From Skermania piniformis (GTDB lineage: Bacteria; Actinomycetota; Actinomycetes; Mycobacteriales; Mycobacteriaceae), in the NCBI RefSeq assembly GCF_019285775.1, contig NZ_CP079105.1, positions 3,604,603 through 3,668,602 on the forward strand: a stretch of 64,000 nucleotides of DNA, read 5' to 3'. A model generated the notes under the pieces. It was not told where the DNA came from. It was given only the letters and a program-made list of their open reading frames with translations, and made no database searches. Both the position numbers and the translations under genes were made by a program. This document shows, in pieces, positions 18,004-27,568 of the stretch. Numbering within the stretch: the stretch's first letter is position 1; every line of letters starts with the position of its first letter.

Positions 18004-18711
18004 TTAACCGGTCGGATCGGTAGTCGCGCCGGCCCGCTGTACCAGCACCGCACCGGCGACGTCGATCGTCAGGTGCGCGGCGGCCGCGGCGGCCACCCCG
18101 CCCCGGTCGGCCAGCACGGCGAAGCCCAGCCCGGCGAGTCCGGTGAGCGCGACGGTGCCGAGTACACCGTCGCCGGCCGTCCGAGCCGGATGCACGTGCC
18201 AGAGCCCGAATGCGGCCGCGGTCAACGCCGTCGCGCGGCGGGCACCCACGACACCGGCGACCGGCGCCGGCATCACCGAGCGAAAAATCTGTTCCTCGAC
18301 CAACACCGTGCCGAGTGGAATATGCACCGACAGCCACTCGGTGAACTCGGCCGGCGCCCGCCGCGGCCCGGCGCGGCGGGCGAGCTCACGGCGGAATCCC
18401 GGTACCAGGCACGCCGTCCCGGCAGCGACGACCGGAACCACCGTTGCGCCGAGCACCCAGCGCGGACTTCGATCGGTCCACCACCGGCGCGATCCCGGCG
18501 ACCGGAACGCCGCCGAATACCCGGCAGCGAACCCCAGACCGGCCAGGGTGCGCCCGCGCAGCGGCAGATCGAGCCGCGGCAGCACCAGGTTGTGCCAGAG
18601 CAACGGCAGCGCGGTGGCGAGCAGCGCGGACCGGAGCCGGCTCCCGCGCTGGTTACTTGAGTTGCGCTTCCTCGGCGTCGCGCCGATCCAGCACCGCCCG
18701 GATCTGGTCAC
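18004..18711 (-). CDS. CPBP-family intramembrane metalloprotease
   Basis: A polytopic membrane protein of the CPBP (CAAX protease/bacteriocin-processing, Abi) family. The three metal or catalytic motifs are visible: VEEQIFR near residue 150, FGLWHVHP near 181 and AHLTIDVAG near 216. The reading from 18711 is 235 residues and overlaps the alpha/beta hydrolase stop by 59 bp; its first 30 residues are unlike the family, so the true start may be downstream. It holds the position of Rv0804 between purL and purF. Substrates are unknown. Confidence 0.75.
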   Translation of the reverse strand: MTRSGRCWIGATPRKRNSSNQRGSRLRSALLATALPLLWHNLVLPRLDLPLRGRTLAGLGFAAGYSAAFRSPGSRRWWTDRSPRWVLGATVVPVVAAGTACLVPGFRRELARRAGPRRAPAEFTEWLSVHIPLGTVLVEEQIFRSVMPAPVAGVVGARRATALTAAAFGLWHVHPARTAGDGVLGTVALTGLAGLGFAVLADRGGVAAAAAAHLTIDVAGAVLVQRAGATTDPTG

Positions 18712-20380
18712 TGCGTCCTCCTGTCCAATCCGGCGGCGGCGCCACCGCGACCAGGCCGTCCAGGACTAACGTCCCGTACCGGTGGCCGTGCCCACCGGTA
18801 ACCGCCTGGGCGTTGGTGAGGTCGGCGGCCACCTGCCAGAAGGTGACGATCGGCCACCAGCGCATCTCGGGTAACACATCCGAACCGCGCGGCTCGGCCA
18901 ACCAGTCGGGTTCGTCGAAGAGCAGATCCGGCGACCACCACACGATCGGGTCGGACGGATGCTGCAGGTAGGCGACGCGCGGTTGCAGCCACTGGGAATC
19001 CGGTCGGCCCAGATCGGCGCTGTCGCCGGCGAACCGGACCACCAGCCCGTCCGCGTACACCGGTTCGACCTCGGGCGATCCCGGATCGCGCCGGCTGACG
19101 AACCTGCTCCAGAGCCGATTCGAGTTCGGTGGGCCCACCCACAGCACGCCGTCCGCCTTGGTCCGCAGATCCGACAGATCCGCGAAGGCCGCTTCGGACC
19201 CCTGCGAGCCGAGGCTCTCGCCGTAGCAGATCAGCAGTGGCCGCTGCCCGGCCGGTCGGGCGGCCCAGCGCTCGTGGACCGCATCGAACAGCAGCTTGGC
19301 TGCCTGGGTCGACTTGCTCCGATCGGAGAGGAACGACAATACGCTCGGCAGGTAGGAGTACTGCGTCGCGACGATTGCGGTGTCACCGTCGTACATCAGC
19401 TCCAGCGCGTCGGCGGTCGTCGAGTTCACCCAGCCGGTGCCGGTGGTGGTCGCCACGAGCAGCACCTTGCGGTCGAACGCACCGGTCCGCTCCAGCTCCG
19501 CCACCGCCAGCTCCGCCTGCGCCTCCGGGCTGTCCGCCGATTCCAGCCCGGCGTAGGCACGGATCGGCTCACGCGCCGGCCGGCCGGTCGCCTCGGTGAG
19601 CTGTTGTGCGGTCATCCCACGGGACACGAACCACCGCCCCTCGGAACCGAGGGTGTCCCACGGCGCCAGCGACGCCGGGCTACCGGACCGCTCCGGCTGT
19701 TGCGGTTGACTGGCGTTCGGCGACGTGTCGTTATTGCGGACGCTGAACGCCTCGTTCAGCACCCCGAACACCGCCTGCACCAGCACGCCGTTGACCAGCG
19801 TCACGACGACCACCAGCAACAGTGCGGCACCCACGACAGCAGCCGCCGGGCGCGGAATCCGGACTCGGCTGGTAAGCATCTGGCCCACGCGGAGAACCAG
19901 CGCGCGGGTGGATCGGAATATCGCCACCAGCGCCACCGCGACCAGCGTGCTGAGCAGACCGGTGCGCAGGTAGGACGGCGTATCCCCCGCGGTCATCCCC
20001 ATCAGCCCGGCAATCTCGCGTTGCCAGCGGGCCGACTGCACCAGCATCAGCACGGCGACCACCGCGACCACGACCACCACCGCCACCTTCGCACCACGCG
20101 ACACCCAGATGGGCGGCGAGCCGACCGACAGCCGCGGCCGAACCCAGCTCCGCCACCCCCACTCGAGCAGGCAGCCGAGGCCGTAACCGAGCGCGGCGTT
20201 GATCCCGCTGATCAGGCCCTGGAACAACCAGTCCCGCGGGACCAGCGACGGCGTGACCGACCAGGCGAAGAAGATCCCCGCGAGCGCCAGGCCGACATAG
20301 TTGAGGTCGACGATCCGTTCTATTCGGCCGAGGGTGGAGCGCACCCGCGAACTCGGTTCGGAAGTACTGTCAGGTGCCAT
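18653..20380 (-). CDS. membrane alpha/beta-hydrolase (Abhydrolase_9 family)
   Basis: A 575-residue protein with about five N-terminal membrane helices (residues 25-215) and a C-terminal alpha/beta-hydrolase domain. The nucleophile elbow is CYGESLGSQGSE near residue 390. The N-terminal WSVTPSLVPRDW is typical of the family (PF15420/PF10081). The C-terminal domain, after a Ser/Asn/Gln-rich linker, is predicted to be on the outer side. ATG 20380 is the start, 44 bp after the purL stop. A lipase, esterase or thioesterase role is possible, and no substrate is known. Confidence 0.8.
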   Translation of the reverse strand: MAPDSTSEPSSRVRSTLGRIERIVDLNYVGLALAGIFFAWSVTPSLVPRDWLFQGLISGINAALGYGLGCLLEWGWRSWVRPRLSVGSPPIWVSRGAKVAVVVVVAVVAVLMLVQSARWQREIAGLMGMTAGDTPSYLRTGLLSTLVAVALVAIFRSTRALVLRVGQMLTSRVRIPRPAAAVVGAALLLVVVVTLVNGVLVQAVFGVLNEAFSVRNNDTSPNASQPQQPERSGSPASLAPWDTLGSEGRWFVSRGMTAQQLTEATGRPAREPIRAYAGLESADSPEAQAELAVAELERTGAFDRKVLLVATTTGTGWVNSTTADALELMYDGDTAIVATQYSYLPSVLSFLSDRSKSTQAAKLLFDAVHERWAARPAGQRPLLICYGESLGSQGSEAAFADLSDLRTKADGVLWVGPPNSNRLWSRFVSRRDPGSPEVEPVYADGLVVRFAGDSADLGRPDSQWLQPRVAYLQHPSDPIVWWSPDLLFDEPDWLAEPRGSDVLPEMRWWPIVTFWQVAADLTNAQAVTGGHGHRYGTLVLDGLVAVAPPPDWTGGRSDQIRAVLDRRDAEEAQLK

Positions 20381-20423
20381 TGCGGTCCCGCCTTCATCGA
20401 CCTACAACACTCGGTTGTTCGGC

Positions 20424-22745
20424 TCAGCTGCCACCGAACAGCGCCGGAAGTGTGCCCTCGTGGAGCGTCCGCAGCTCGGCAAGCGGTACCGAGAACAGCC
20501 CGGGCACGTCCACCGAATCCGAACCCTGATCGACCACGCCGACCCGTGCCCACGGCAGTCCGCGCGCGGTGCACAACGCGGTGAACCGGAGCTCGTGGTT
20601 GCGCGGCACCGCCACCAGGATCCGCCCGGCCGACTCGGCGAACAATTGGACGAACGGGTCGCCCGATTCGGGCAGCAATACCCGACATCCGGTTTCCCCG
20701 ACCAGTGCCGCCTCGACGACCGCCTGGATCAACCCGCCCTCGGACAGGTCGTGCGCGGCGGAGAGCAGTCCGTCCCGCGACGCGGCCGCGAGCACGTCGG
20801 CGAGCAGACGTTCCCGGGCGAAATCGACCCGTGGCGGCACGCCGCCCAGGTGATCGTGGACGACCTGCGCCCAGATCGAGCCGTCCAGCTCGTCGTGCGT
20901 GTCGCCCAGCAGGATCAACGTCTCCCCCGGCTCCGATCCGAATCCGGTCGGAATCCGCCGGTGGACATCGTCGAGCACGCCGAGCACCCCGACCACCGGG
21001 GTCGGCAGGATAGCGGTGGACCCGGTCTGGTTGTAGAAGCTGACGTTGCCGCCGGTGACCGGAATCCCCAGCGTCGCGCAGCCATCCGCGAGACCGCGGA
21101 CAGCCTGCTGGAACTGCCACATCACCCCGGGATCCTCCGGCGAGCCGAAGTTGAGACAGTTGGTGACCGCCTTCGGGGTCGCCCCGGTAGCGGCGACGTT
21201 GCGGTATGCCTCGGCCAGCGCCAGTTGGGCACCGGCATACGGGTCCAGTTTGGTGTATCGACCGGAGGCATCGGTGGCGAGCGCGATGCCCCGACCGGTG
21301 GCCTCGTCGATCCGGACCACACCGGCGTCGGCCTGTTCGGCCAGCACGGTGTTGCCCCGCACGTACCGGTCGTACTGTTCGGTGATCCATCGGCGGCTGC
21401 ACAGCGCGGGGCTGGCCAGCATCGCTGCCAAGGTGGCCCGCAGTTCGGCGCCGGTGCGCGGGCGGGTGAGCCCGGCGGTGCCGGCGGCGACCAATGCGTC
21501 CTGGTCCGCGGGTCGCTGTACCGGCCGCTGATACACCGGACCGTCGTGCGCGACCGTGCGGGGCGGGACGTCCACCACGGTCGCACCATGCCAGTCGACG
21601 ACCAGCCGGTCACCGGCGGTGACCTCGCCGATCACCGTCGCCAGCACGTCCCACTTGCGGCAGACCGCGAGGAAGGCGTCGACGTCGGCCGGCGCCACGA
21701 CCGCACACATCCGCTCCTGCGACTCGCTGGAAAGTATCTCGGCCGGGGTCATATTCGCGGCGCGCAGCGGCACCCGATCCAGCTCGATCCGCATGCCCCC
21801 GTCGCCAGCGGCAGCGAGTTCCGATGTAGCGCAGGACAATCCGGCACCACCCAGGTCCTGGATACCCACCACCAGCCCGGCCGCGTACAGCTCCAGGCAG
21901 CACTCGATCAGCACCTTCTCGGCGAACGGGTCGCCGACCTGAACGCTGGGCAGCTTTTTTCGCCCCGACCCGGCTTCGTCGCCGGCGAAGGTATCCGAGG
22001 CGAGCACCGAGACGCCGCCGATACCGTCCAGGCCGGTGCGCGCACCGAACAGGATGATCTTGTTGCCGACACCGGAGGCGAACGCGAGATGCAGGTCCTC
22101 GGTCCGCAACACCCCGGCGCAGAGCGCATTCACCAGCGGATTGCCCTGGTACGACGGGTCGAACACCGTCTCCCCGCCGACGTTCGGCAGGCCCAGACAG
22201 TTGCCGTAGCCGCCGACCCCGCGGACCACCCCGTCCACGACACGGCGGGTATCGGGGTGGTCGGCCGCACCGAATCGGAGTTGATCCATCACGGCGATCG
22301 GCCGCGCACCCATCGCCATGATGTCCCGGACGATGCCGCCGACCCCGGTCGCCGCGCCCTGATACGGCTCCACGTAGGACGGGTGGTTGTGGCTTTCCAC
22401 CTTGAAGGTGACCGCCCACCCGTCGCCGATGTCGACCACCCCGGCGTTCTCGCCGATCCCCGCGAGCATGCTCGCCCGCATCGCATCGGTGGTGGTCTCG
22501 CCGAAATACCGCAGGTGCACCTTCGACGACTTGTACGAGCAATGCTCGCTCCACATCACCGAGTACATCGCCAGTTCCGCATCCGTGGGTCGGCGACCGA
22601 GGATCTCCCGGATCCGCGCGTACTCGTCGTCCTTCAAGCCCAGTTCGCGGAACGGCTGTGGCGTGTCCGGGGTGGCCGCGGCGTGGCCGACGGTGTCGAC
22701 CGGTGGGTTTCCGACGACCGGTGGGGTTACGACACTGTCTGGCAC
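20424..22745 (-). CDS. purL: phosphoribosylformylglycinamidine synthase subunit II
   Basis: The large subunit of the three-part FGAM synthase (with PurS and PurQ), 773 residues, the normal size for the small-PurL class. Visible motifs are [14 protein letters not shown] near residue 50, the catalytic histidine in [20 protein letters not shown] near 102, [18 protein letters not shown] near 160, and [13 protein letters not shown] near 298. It is separated from purQ and purS by the M18 peptidase and two Uma2-like genes, as in mycobacteria where unrelated genes also intervene. The 25 bp upstream separate it from the Uma2-like gene. Confidence 0.96.
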   Translation of the reverse strand: MPDSVVTPPVVGNPPVDTVGHAAATPDTPQPFRELGLKDDEYARIREILGRRPTDAELAMYSVMWSEHCSYKSSKVHLRYFGETTTDAMRASMLAGIGENAGVVDIGDGWAVTFKVESHNHPSYVEPYQGAATGVGGIVRDIMAMGARPIAVMDQLRFGAADHPDTRRVVDGVVRGVGGYGNCLGLPNVGGETVFDPSYQGNPLVNALCAGVLRTEDLHLAFASGVGNKIILFGARTGLDGIGGVSVLASDTFAGDEAGSGRKKLPSVQVGDPFAEKVLIECCLELYAAGLVVGIQDLGGAGLSCATSELAAAGDGGMRIELDRVPLRAANMTPAEILSSESQERMCAVVAPADVDAFLAVCRKWDVLATVIGEVTAGDRLVVDWHGATVVDVPPRTVAHDGPVYQRPVQRPADQDALVAAGTAGLTRPRTGAELRATLAAMLASPALCSRRWITEQYDRYVRGNTVLAEQADAGVVRIDEATGRGIALATDASGRYTKLDPYAGAQLALAEAYRNVAATGATPKAVTNCLNFGSPEDPGVMWQFQQAVRGLADGCATLGIPVTGGNVSFYNQTGSTAILPTPVVGVLGVLDDVHRRIPTGFGSEPGETLILLGDTHDELDGSIWAQVVHDHLGGVPPRVDFARERLLADVLAAASRDGLLSAAHDLSEGGLIQAVVEAALVGETGCRVLLPESGDPFVQLFAESAGRILVAVPRNHELRFTALCTARGLPWARVGVVDQGSDSVDVPGLFSVPLAELRTLHEGTLPALFGGS

Positions 22746-22762
22746 GTGTCGAGTCTAATCGG

Positions 22763-23399
22763 CCGCCGCCCTACCGCCCGGTCAGCGCACCGACGTCCAA
22801 CCGCACCGAACATCCGGCAACCGGCAGCACCACCGCACCGCAAAACTCGCCCGCAGCTTCATACCCCGCGCCCACCAGCACGAACGCCCGCAGCGTGATC
22901 GGCGGATCCAGATCGACGATCCAGTACTGCGCAATCCCCGCCTCGGCATACTCGGCGAGCTTCATCACCCGATCCACTCGACGCGTCCCCGCCGACAACA
23001 CCTCGACGGCCAGATGCACCTCGGAACCGGCGAACCGCGGCGGATTGGTTTCGGCCAGAGCCGAATCGACGACGATGACGTCCGGAATCCGGACGGTCAG
23101 CGGCGAACGAGCGAGAACGACGTCGACCTCGGCCAGCGGCGCCAGTTCGACCGGCAGTCCAGTTGTCAACCTGTGCACGATGTTGTGTAAAGCTCGCTGA
23201 TGAAACGCATGCCCCCGTGGCGACACGACCAGGACCCCCTCGACGACCTCGATCTCGAGTCGTTCGTCCTCGGGAAGCCGCACCCACTCCTCGTAGGTGT
23301 AGCGGTGATCGGTCATCTTCGGCGCGCTCACGATTCTCCTCCCCTCGACATGAGCGAGGATCGCATCGGGCACCGACAAGCTTATCCGGGCGGCGCGAG
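22763..23399. repeat. 637-bp direct repeat, copy A
   Basis: Copy A of a direct repeat whose copy B is at 23415-24051 (offset 652 bp, 15 bp between copies). It spans a complete Uma2-like gene with its promoter. The two ends are nearly identical at base level and the middle differs. Its right end (23382-23399) reproduces the last five codons and stop of the M18 aminopeptidase gene, so copy A was made from the copy B position. Confidence 0.9.
22771..23331 (-). CDS. Uma2-family (DUF820) putative endonuclease, copy A
   Basis: A 186-residue member of the Uma2 family (PD-(D/E)xK nuclease fold). The active-site set reads RIPDVIVVDS near residue 80 (the D of PD), EVHLAVEVLS near 104 (ExK-like, glutamate) and AEYAEAGIAQYWIVD near 122. 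The GTG start at 23331 has a strong GGAGGAG four bases upstream; a start 16 codons earlier lacks one. It is nearly identical to copy B except for a central segment of about 55 residues. Uma2 genes are abundant in cyanobacteria and actinobacteria and have no proven role; a link to mobile DNA or defence is only suggested. Confidence 0.8.
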   Translation of the reverse strand: MSAPKMTDHRYTYEEWVRLPEDERLEIEVVEGVLVVSPRGHAFHQRALHNIVHRLTTGLPVELAPLAEVDVVLARSPLTVRIPDVIVVDSALAETNPPRFAGSEVHLAVEVLSAGTRRVDRVMKLAEYAEAGIAQYWIVDLDPPITLRAFVLVGAGYEAAGEFCGAVVLPVAGCSVRLDVGALTGR

Positions 23400-23414
23400 C
23401 ACGAGCATCGATGC

Positions 23415-24051
23415 CCGCCGCCCTACCGCCCGGTCAGCGCACCGACGTCCAACCGCACCGGACATCCGGCAACCGGCAGCACCACCGCACCGCAAAACTC
23501 ACCCGCAGCTTCATACCCCGCGCCCACCAGCACGAACGCCCGCAGCGTGATCGGCGGATCCAGATCGACGATCCAGTACTGCGCAATCCCCGCCTCGGCA
23601 TACTCGGCGAACTTCATCACCCGATCCACTCGACGCGTCCCCGCCGACAACACCTCGACGGCCAGATGCACCTCGGAACCGGCGAACCGCGGCGGGTTGT
23701 CCCCCACGACGGCGGTATCCGCCACGATCACATCCGGGATACGGACGGTCAGCGGCTCGGTCGCCAGCACCACGTCGACCTCCGCCAGCGGCCACAAGTG
23801 GTCGGGCAAAGCCGACCGCAGTCCCTGCTCCAGTCGGTGAACGGCATTCTGATGAAAAGCAGACCCCCGTGGCGACACGACCAGGACCCCCTCGACGACC
23901 TCGATCTCTAGTCGTTCGTCCTCGGGAAGCTGCACCCACTCCTCGTAGGTGTAGCGGTGATCGGTCATCTTCGGCGCGCTCACGATTCTCCTCCCCTCGA
24001 CATGAGCGAGGATCGCATCGGGCACCGACAAGCTTATCCGGGCGGCGCGAG
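23415..24051. repeat. 637-bp direct repeat, copy B (source copy)
   Basis: Copy B of the repeat described at 22763-23399. Its right end is inside the M18 aminopeptidase coding region, which places this copy at the original locus. The Uma2-like coding region 23423-23983 lies inside it. Confidence 0.9.
23423..23983 (-). CDS. Uma2-family (DUF820) putative endonuclease, copy B
   Basis: A 186-residue paralogue of the preceding copy, with the same GTG start and GGAGGAG site (start 23983). The N-terminal quarter and the C-terminal 85 or so residues match copy A almost exactly (one or two changes each). Residues of about 40-95 differ much more, for example RLEQGLRSALPDHLWPLAEV against a different text in copy A. 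The PD and ExK-like motifs are intact (RIPDVIVADT, EVHLAVEVLS). It directly follows the M18 aminopeptidase stop with 50 bp between. Confidence 0.8.
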   Translation of the reverse strand: MSAPKMTDHRYTYEEWVQLPEDERLEIEVVEGVLVVSPRGSAFHQNAVHRLEQGLRSALPDHLWPLAEVDVVLATEPLTVRIPDVIVADTAVVGDNPPRFAGSEVHLAVEVLSAGTRRVDRVMKFAEYAEAGIAQYWIVDLDPPITLRAFVLVGAGYEAAGEFCGAVVLPVAGCPVRLDVGALTGR

Positions 24052-25296
24052 GAAGGCGCCCAGCGCCGCCGCATACATGCTCACGTCGGCCGCGCCCATC
24101 AGCTCACGCGCGGAATGCATCGCCAGCTGCGGCGCGCCGACGTCCACCGTGCACAGTCCGGTGCGGGCCGCAGTGAGCGGCCCGATCGTCGACCCGCACG
24201 GCAGGTCGGCCCGGTGCATGTACCGCTGCAACGGCACCTCGGCCTGCGCACAGGCCAGCGCGAACGCGGCGGTGCCGACCGCGTCGGTGGCGTACCGCAA
24301 GTTCGGGTGCACCTTCAGCACCGGACCGCCGCCGACCTCGATCCGGTGCGCCGGCTCGTGTCGCTCCGGATAGTTGGGATGGGTCGCGTGCGCCATATCC
24401 CCGGACGCACAGATCGAGCCGGCCATGGTGCGGAGGAAGTCGGCCCGGTCCCCGCCACGGGCCAGCACGATCCGTTCCAGCACGGTGACCAACAGCTCGG
24501 ACTGGGCGCCGCGGTCGGAGGTGCTGCCGACCTCCTCGTGATCGAACAGCGCCAACACCGGGGTGATGTCGGCGGAATCCGCAGCCAGCAACGCGCTCAG
24601 CCCGGCGAAGCAGGTGACCTGGTTGTCCAACCGCGGCGCACTGACCAGCTCGCGTTCGATCCCCACCCGCCGGCTGGGCGCCAGATCATGGGTCATCAAT
24701 TCCCAGCCGAGCAGGTCGGCGACCGGCACGCCGGCCCGGTCCGCGACGAACTCGACGAACGAGCCGCGGTCGCCTACCCCGCAGACCGCGTTCACATGCC
24801 GCTGCGGATCCAGCTGCACCCCTTTGCGTTCCGCGGAAAGATGGATCGCCAGCTGCGGCACCCGCAGCACCGGGTCGTCGATCCGGATCAACCGCTCGGA
24901 CCAACTGTTCGCCTCCCGCACGGTGATCCGACCGGACAGACCGAGATCACGATCGAGCCAGGAGTTGAGCCAAGCGCCACCGTACGGCTCCAGCCCGACC
25001 AGCTGCCAGCCCGCCGAGCTCAGGTCGGGGTGCTGCTTGAGCCGCAGGTTCGGGCTGTCGGTGTGCCCGCCGACCACGCGGAACGGTCCGCCGTGATCGA
25101 TCCAGGCGACGAGCGAGCCGCCACGGATCAGATACCGGCGGCCACCGCCGGTCCAGCCGTCCTGCTCGTCGACCCGGGTGAACCCGTTGCGCTCCAACTC
25201 CGCGGCCACTGTCGCGCAGACGTGAAACGGCGACGGCGAGGCGTCGATGGACGCGCAGAGATCGTCGGGGGCGAGATATTTCAGGGCAGCGGGCAC
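24034..25296 (-). CDS. pepC: M18-family aminopeptidase
   Basis: A 420-residue cytosolic zinc aminopeptidase of family M18 that removes N-terminal residues, with acidic ones preferred in some relatives. Metal and catalytic motifs are [12 protein letters not shown] near residue 77, the DHEEVGS pair near 248 and MHSARELMG near the C-terminus. It occupies the Rv0800 position between purQ and purL. The last five codons are copied in the direct repeat downstream. The gap to purQ is 7 bp, so it is probably co-transcribed with purS-purQ. Confidence 0.9.
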   Translation of the reverse strand: MPAALKYLAPDDLCASIDASPSPFHVCATVAAELERNGFTRVDEQDGWTGGGRRYLIRGGSLVAWIDHGGPFRVVGGHTDSPNLRLKQHPDLSSAGWQLVGLEPYGGAWLNSWLDRDLGLSGRITVREANSWSERLIRIDDPVLRVPQLAIHLSAERKGVQLDPQRHVNAVCGVGDRGSFVEFVADRAGVPVADLLGWELMTHDLAPSRRVGIERELVSAPRLDNQVTCFAGLSALLAADSADITPVLALFDHEEVGSTSDRGAQSELLVTVLERIVLARGGDRADFLRTMAGSICASGDMAHATHPNYPERHEPAHRIEVGGGPVLKVHPNLRYATDAVGTAAFALACAQAEVPLQRYMHRADLPCGSTIGPLTAARTGLCTVDVGAPQLAMHSARELMGAADVSMYAAALGAFLAPPG

Positions 25297-25303
25297 GCCC
25301 GCA

Positions 25304-25978
25304 TCATAGGGAGGCCAGGCTGTCCAGCACCGAATAGAACATGCCGAGACCGTCGTCGCTCGGACCGGTCAGCGGCTCGGTCGCGTGTTCCGGGTGCGGC
25401 ATCAGCCCGACGACCCGCCCGTTCGCCGACGCGATGCCGGCGATATCGCGCTGCGACCCGTTCGGGTTCTCCGCATACCGGAAGACCACCCGACCGTCGC
25501 CTTCCAACTCGTCCAGCACCGCGGGCGAGGCTTGATAACGCCCCTCGCCGGACTTCAGCGGGATCAGGATCTCCGCCCCCGACTCGTAGCGCGAGGTCCA
25601 CGCGGTATCGACGGATTCGACCCGTAACCACTCGTCTCGGCAGATGAAATGCAGTCCGGCGTTGCGGGTCAGCGCGCCGGGCAACAACCCGGCCTCGCAC
25701 AACACCTGGAAACCGTTGCAGATGCCCAGAACCGGCATCCCGCGCCGCGCTGCGTCGATCACCTCACCCATCACCGGCGCGAACCGCGCGATCGCCCCCG
25801 CGCGCAGGTAGTCGCCGTAGGAGAAGCCACCGGGAACCACGACTGCGTCGACCCCCCGCAGGTCGGCGTCGGAATGCCACAGTCCCACCGACTCGGCCCC
25901 ACCGAGCCGTACCGCGCGCGCCGCGTCGACGTCGTCGAGGGTGCCCGGGAAGGTCACCACACCGATCCGAACCGTCAC
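25304..25978 (-). CDS. purQ: phosphoribosylformylglycinamidine synthase subunit I (glutaminase)
   Basis: The class I glutamine amidotransferase subunit of FGAM synthase, 224 residues. The nucleophile elbow is [13 protein letters not shown] near residue 87, with the catalytic His-Glu pair in [10 protein letters not shown] near 195. [15 protein letters not shown] at the start and [15 protein letters not shown] near 52 are typical. GTG 25978 overlaps the purS stop by 4 bp, the usual coupling that keeps the two subunits balanced. Confidence 0.96.
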   Translation of the reverse strand: MTVRIGVVTFPGTLDDVDAARAVRLGGAESVGLWHSDADLRGVDAVVVPGGFSYGDYLRAGAIARFAPVMGEVIDAARRGMPVLGICNGFQVLCEAGLLPGALTRNAGLHFICRDEWLRVESVDTAWTSRYESGAEILIPLKSGEGRYQASPAVLDELEGDGRVVFRYAENPNGSQRDIAGIASANGRVVGLMPHPEHATEPLTGPSDDGLGMFYSVLDSLASL

Positions 25979-26208
25979 GCCCGCACCACTTTCCAGTCCT
26001 CGATGACGGTGTTGCAGAGCAACGACTCGGCGATCCGGGCCAGCTGTTCGTCGTCGACATCGTCGGCAACCTCGAGCTCGAATCGCTTACCCTGCCGGAC
26101 GTCTGCGATACCGGAGAAACCGAGCCGGGGGAGCGCGCCGGCGATCGCCTGGCCCTGCGGATCGAGGATCTCCGATTTGAGCATGACCTCAACGACAACT
26201 CGCGCCAC
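25975..26208 (-). CDS. purS: phosphoribosylformylglycinamidine synthase subunit PurS
   Basis: The 77-residue small subunit that bridges PurL and Pur[21 protein letters not shown] at the start and [11 protein letters not shown] in the middle are the family pattern. Its stop overlaps the GTG of purQ. The divergent MBL-hydrolase gene begins 83 bp away, so the intervening spacer holds both promoters; no purine riboswitch or clear operator was recognised in it. Confidence 0.95.
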   Translation of the reverse strand: MARVVVEVMLKSEILDPQGQAIAGALPRLGFSGIADVRQGKRFELEVADDVDDEQLARIAESLLCNTVIEDWKVVRA

Positions 26209-26291
26209 GCATCCACTCCTTCGCCGTCCCCGAAGCCCTGCCGACGCCCGAAAGTCTATCGAGCACGTCCTCCGGTCGGCATACTGGACCG

Positions 26292-26939
26292 GTGCGCCTG
26301 GCCCACTTCCGGCATTCCTGCCTCCTGGTCGAACTGGACGGCACCCGGGTTCTGTTCGATCCCGGCATCTTCTCGCACGGCTTCGAGGGACTGACCGGGC
26401 TCGACGCGATCGTCGTCACCCACCAACATCCCGACCATTGCGACCCGGCCCGGATTCCCGACCTGGTGGCGGCCAATCCGGATGCCACGCTGCTCGCCGA
26501 CCCGCAGACCGCCGCCCAACTCGGCCCGCCCTGGGTCGCCTTCCACCCGGGCGCGGTCCGCCCGGTCGGGTCGGTGCAACTCACCGCCGGCGGCGGTCGG
26601 CACGCCGTGATCCACCCCGACATCCCGGTGATCGACAACACCGCCGTCCTGGTCGGCACCACCGAACACCCGGGCCGACTGCTGCATCCGGGCGACTCGT
26701 TGTGGGTACCGTCGGTTCCGGTGGACGTGCTCGCGATACCGGCGGCAGCGCCGTGGCTGAAGATCAGTGAGACCGTCGACTATCTGCGGTCGGTCGCACC
26801 CCGCGTTGCGGTACCGATTCATCAGGCGATCGTCGCCGCCGACGCACTGCCGATCTTCTACGGCCGGCTGTCCGAGATGGCACCGGATGTCACCGAGTTC
26901 CGCGCGATCGGCGAAGAGACGACCGTCGACGTCGGCTGA
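26292..26939 (+). CDS. MBL-fold metal-dependent hydrolase
   Basis: A 215-residue metallo-beta-lactamase-fold protein of the UlaG-like or small hydrolase group. Metal ligands are THQHPDHCD near residue 43 (HxHxDH), plus the aspartate in IDNTAVLVG and the histidine in VAVPIHQAI near 178. GTG 26292 is the start. It lies divergent to purS at the Rv0786c position. The substrate is unknown; phosphodiester or lactone cleavage is possible. Confidence 0.82.
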   Translation: MRLAHFRHSCLLVELDGTRVLFDPGIFSHGFEGLTGLDAIVVTHQHPDHCDPARIPDLVAANPDATLLADPQTAAQLGPPWVAFHPGAVRPVGSVQLTAGGGRHAVIHPDIPVIDNTAVLVGTTEHPGRLLHPGDSLWVPSVPVDVLAIPAAAPWLKISETVDYLRSVAPRVAVPIHQAIVAADALPIFYGRLSEMAPDVTEFRAIGEETTVDVG

Positions 26940-26945
26940 GCGCTG

Positions 26946-27494
26946 CTATCGCTTCCACTTCCTTAGAGCCTCCGGCAACAGGATTCGGACCATGTCCTCG
27001 TCTGCGGTCGTCGACAGGGTCGCACGGAGTACTGGAATCACCTCGCCGCGGTCCGGGTACTCGCGCAGGCTGTGCAGTACTGCGACCCGAAGGCCCTCCG
27101 CGTGGCAGAGTGCGCTGACGTCGTTGTAGGCCCGCTTACGCGAGAACCGTCCCACGGACCTGGAAGCCTGGGCCCAAGCGCCGACACGCATGGCCTCCAT
27201 TCCGAGCATGCCCGCCAGAACGAAGAGAGGACCGTTCCGGGGCTTCTTGTACTCCTTGAGATCGCCGACCAGCAACTCGCCGCCAGGCCGTCGTACGCGC
27301 TGGACCTCGTCCCAGACCAGGGCTGTCACCCGCTCGCCGCCGATGCCTCCCGCCGCTCGGGCCAGGAGTTCACCCTGATCCGGAAGATCCAGATCGACTG
27401 CGCCGCTACCCACTTCGGCTCCAATCCGGCTACCCGAAATCGTCCACACATATTCTGGCAACCGCCGCGAAGTCGGTATATCCGTCGTACGCAC
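26946..27494 (-). CDS. hypothetical protein, possible 5'-truncated methyltransferase-like remnant
   Basis: An open frame of about 180 codons with no recognised family. One stretch, VWDEVQRVRRPGGELLVGDL, looks like the post-motif III region of class I SAM-dependent methyltransferases, but the expected N-terminal SAM-binding glycine loop is absent. No start has a ribosome site: GTG 27494 and GTG 27449 are possible, and the first ATG (27569) falls on the divergent glutathione peroxidase start. Base composition looks lower in GC than the neighbours. It is either a degraded gene or a short acquired fragment. It converges on the MBL gene with 6 bp between stops. Confidence 0.4.
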   Translation of the reverse strand: MRTTDIPTSRRLPEYVWTISGSRIGAEVGSGAVDLDLPDQGELLARAAGGIGGERVTALVWDEVQRVRRPGGELLVGDLKEYKKPRNGPLFVLAGMLGMEAMRVGAWAQASRSVGRFSRKRAYNDVSALCHAEGLRVAVLHSLREYPDRGEVIPVLRATLSTTADEDMVRILLPEALRKWKR

Positions 27495-27568
27495 GACATT
27501 CGAACAGCACAACCCGGGCTGACCGACATGTACCGTGAACGGGCAGCGGCTCAAACCGAGGAGACCCA

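Noticed and set aside
20301-22898. An 865-codon frame opposite purL
   Set aside because: Antisense to purL, which is unambiguous; composition is that of a frame shadow.
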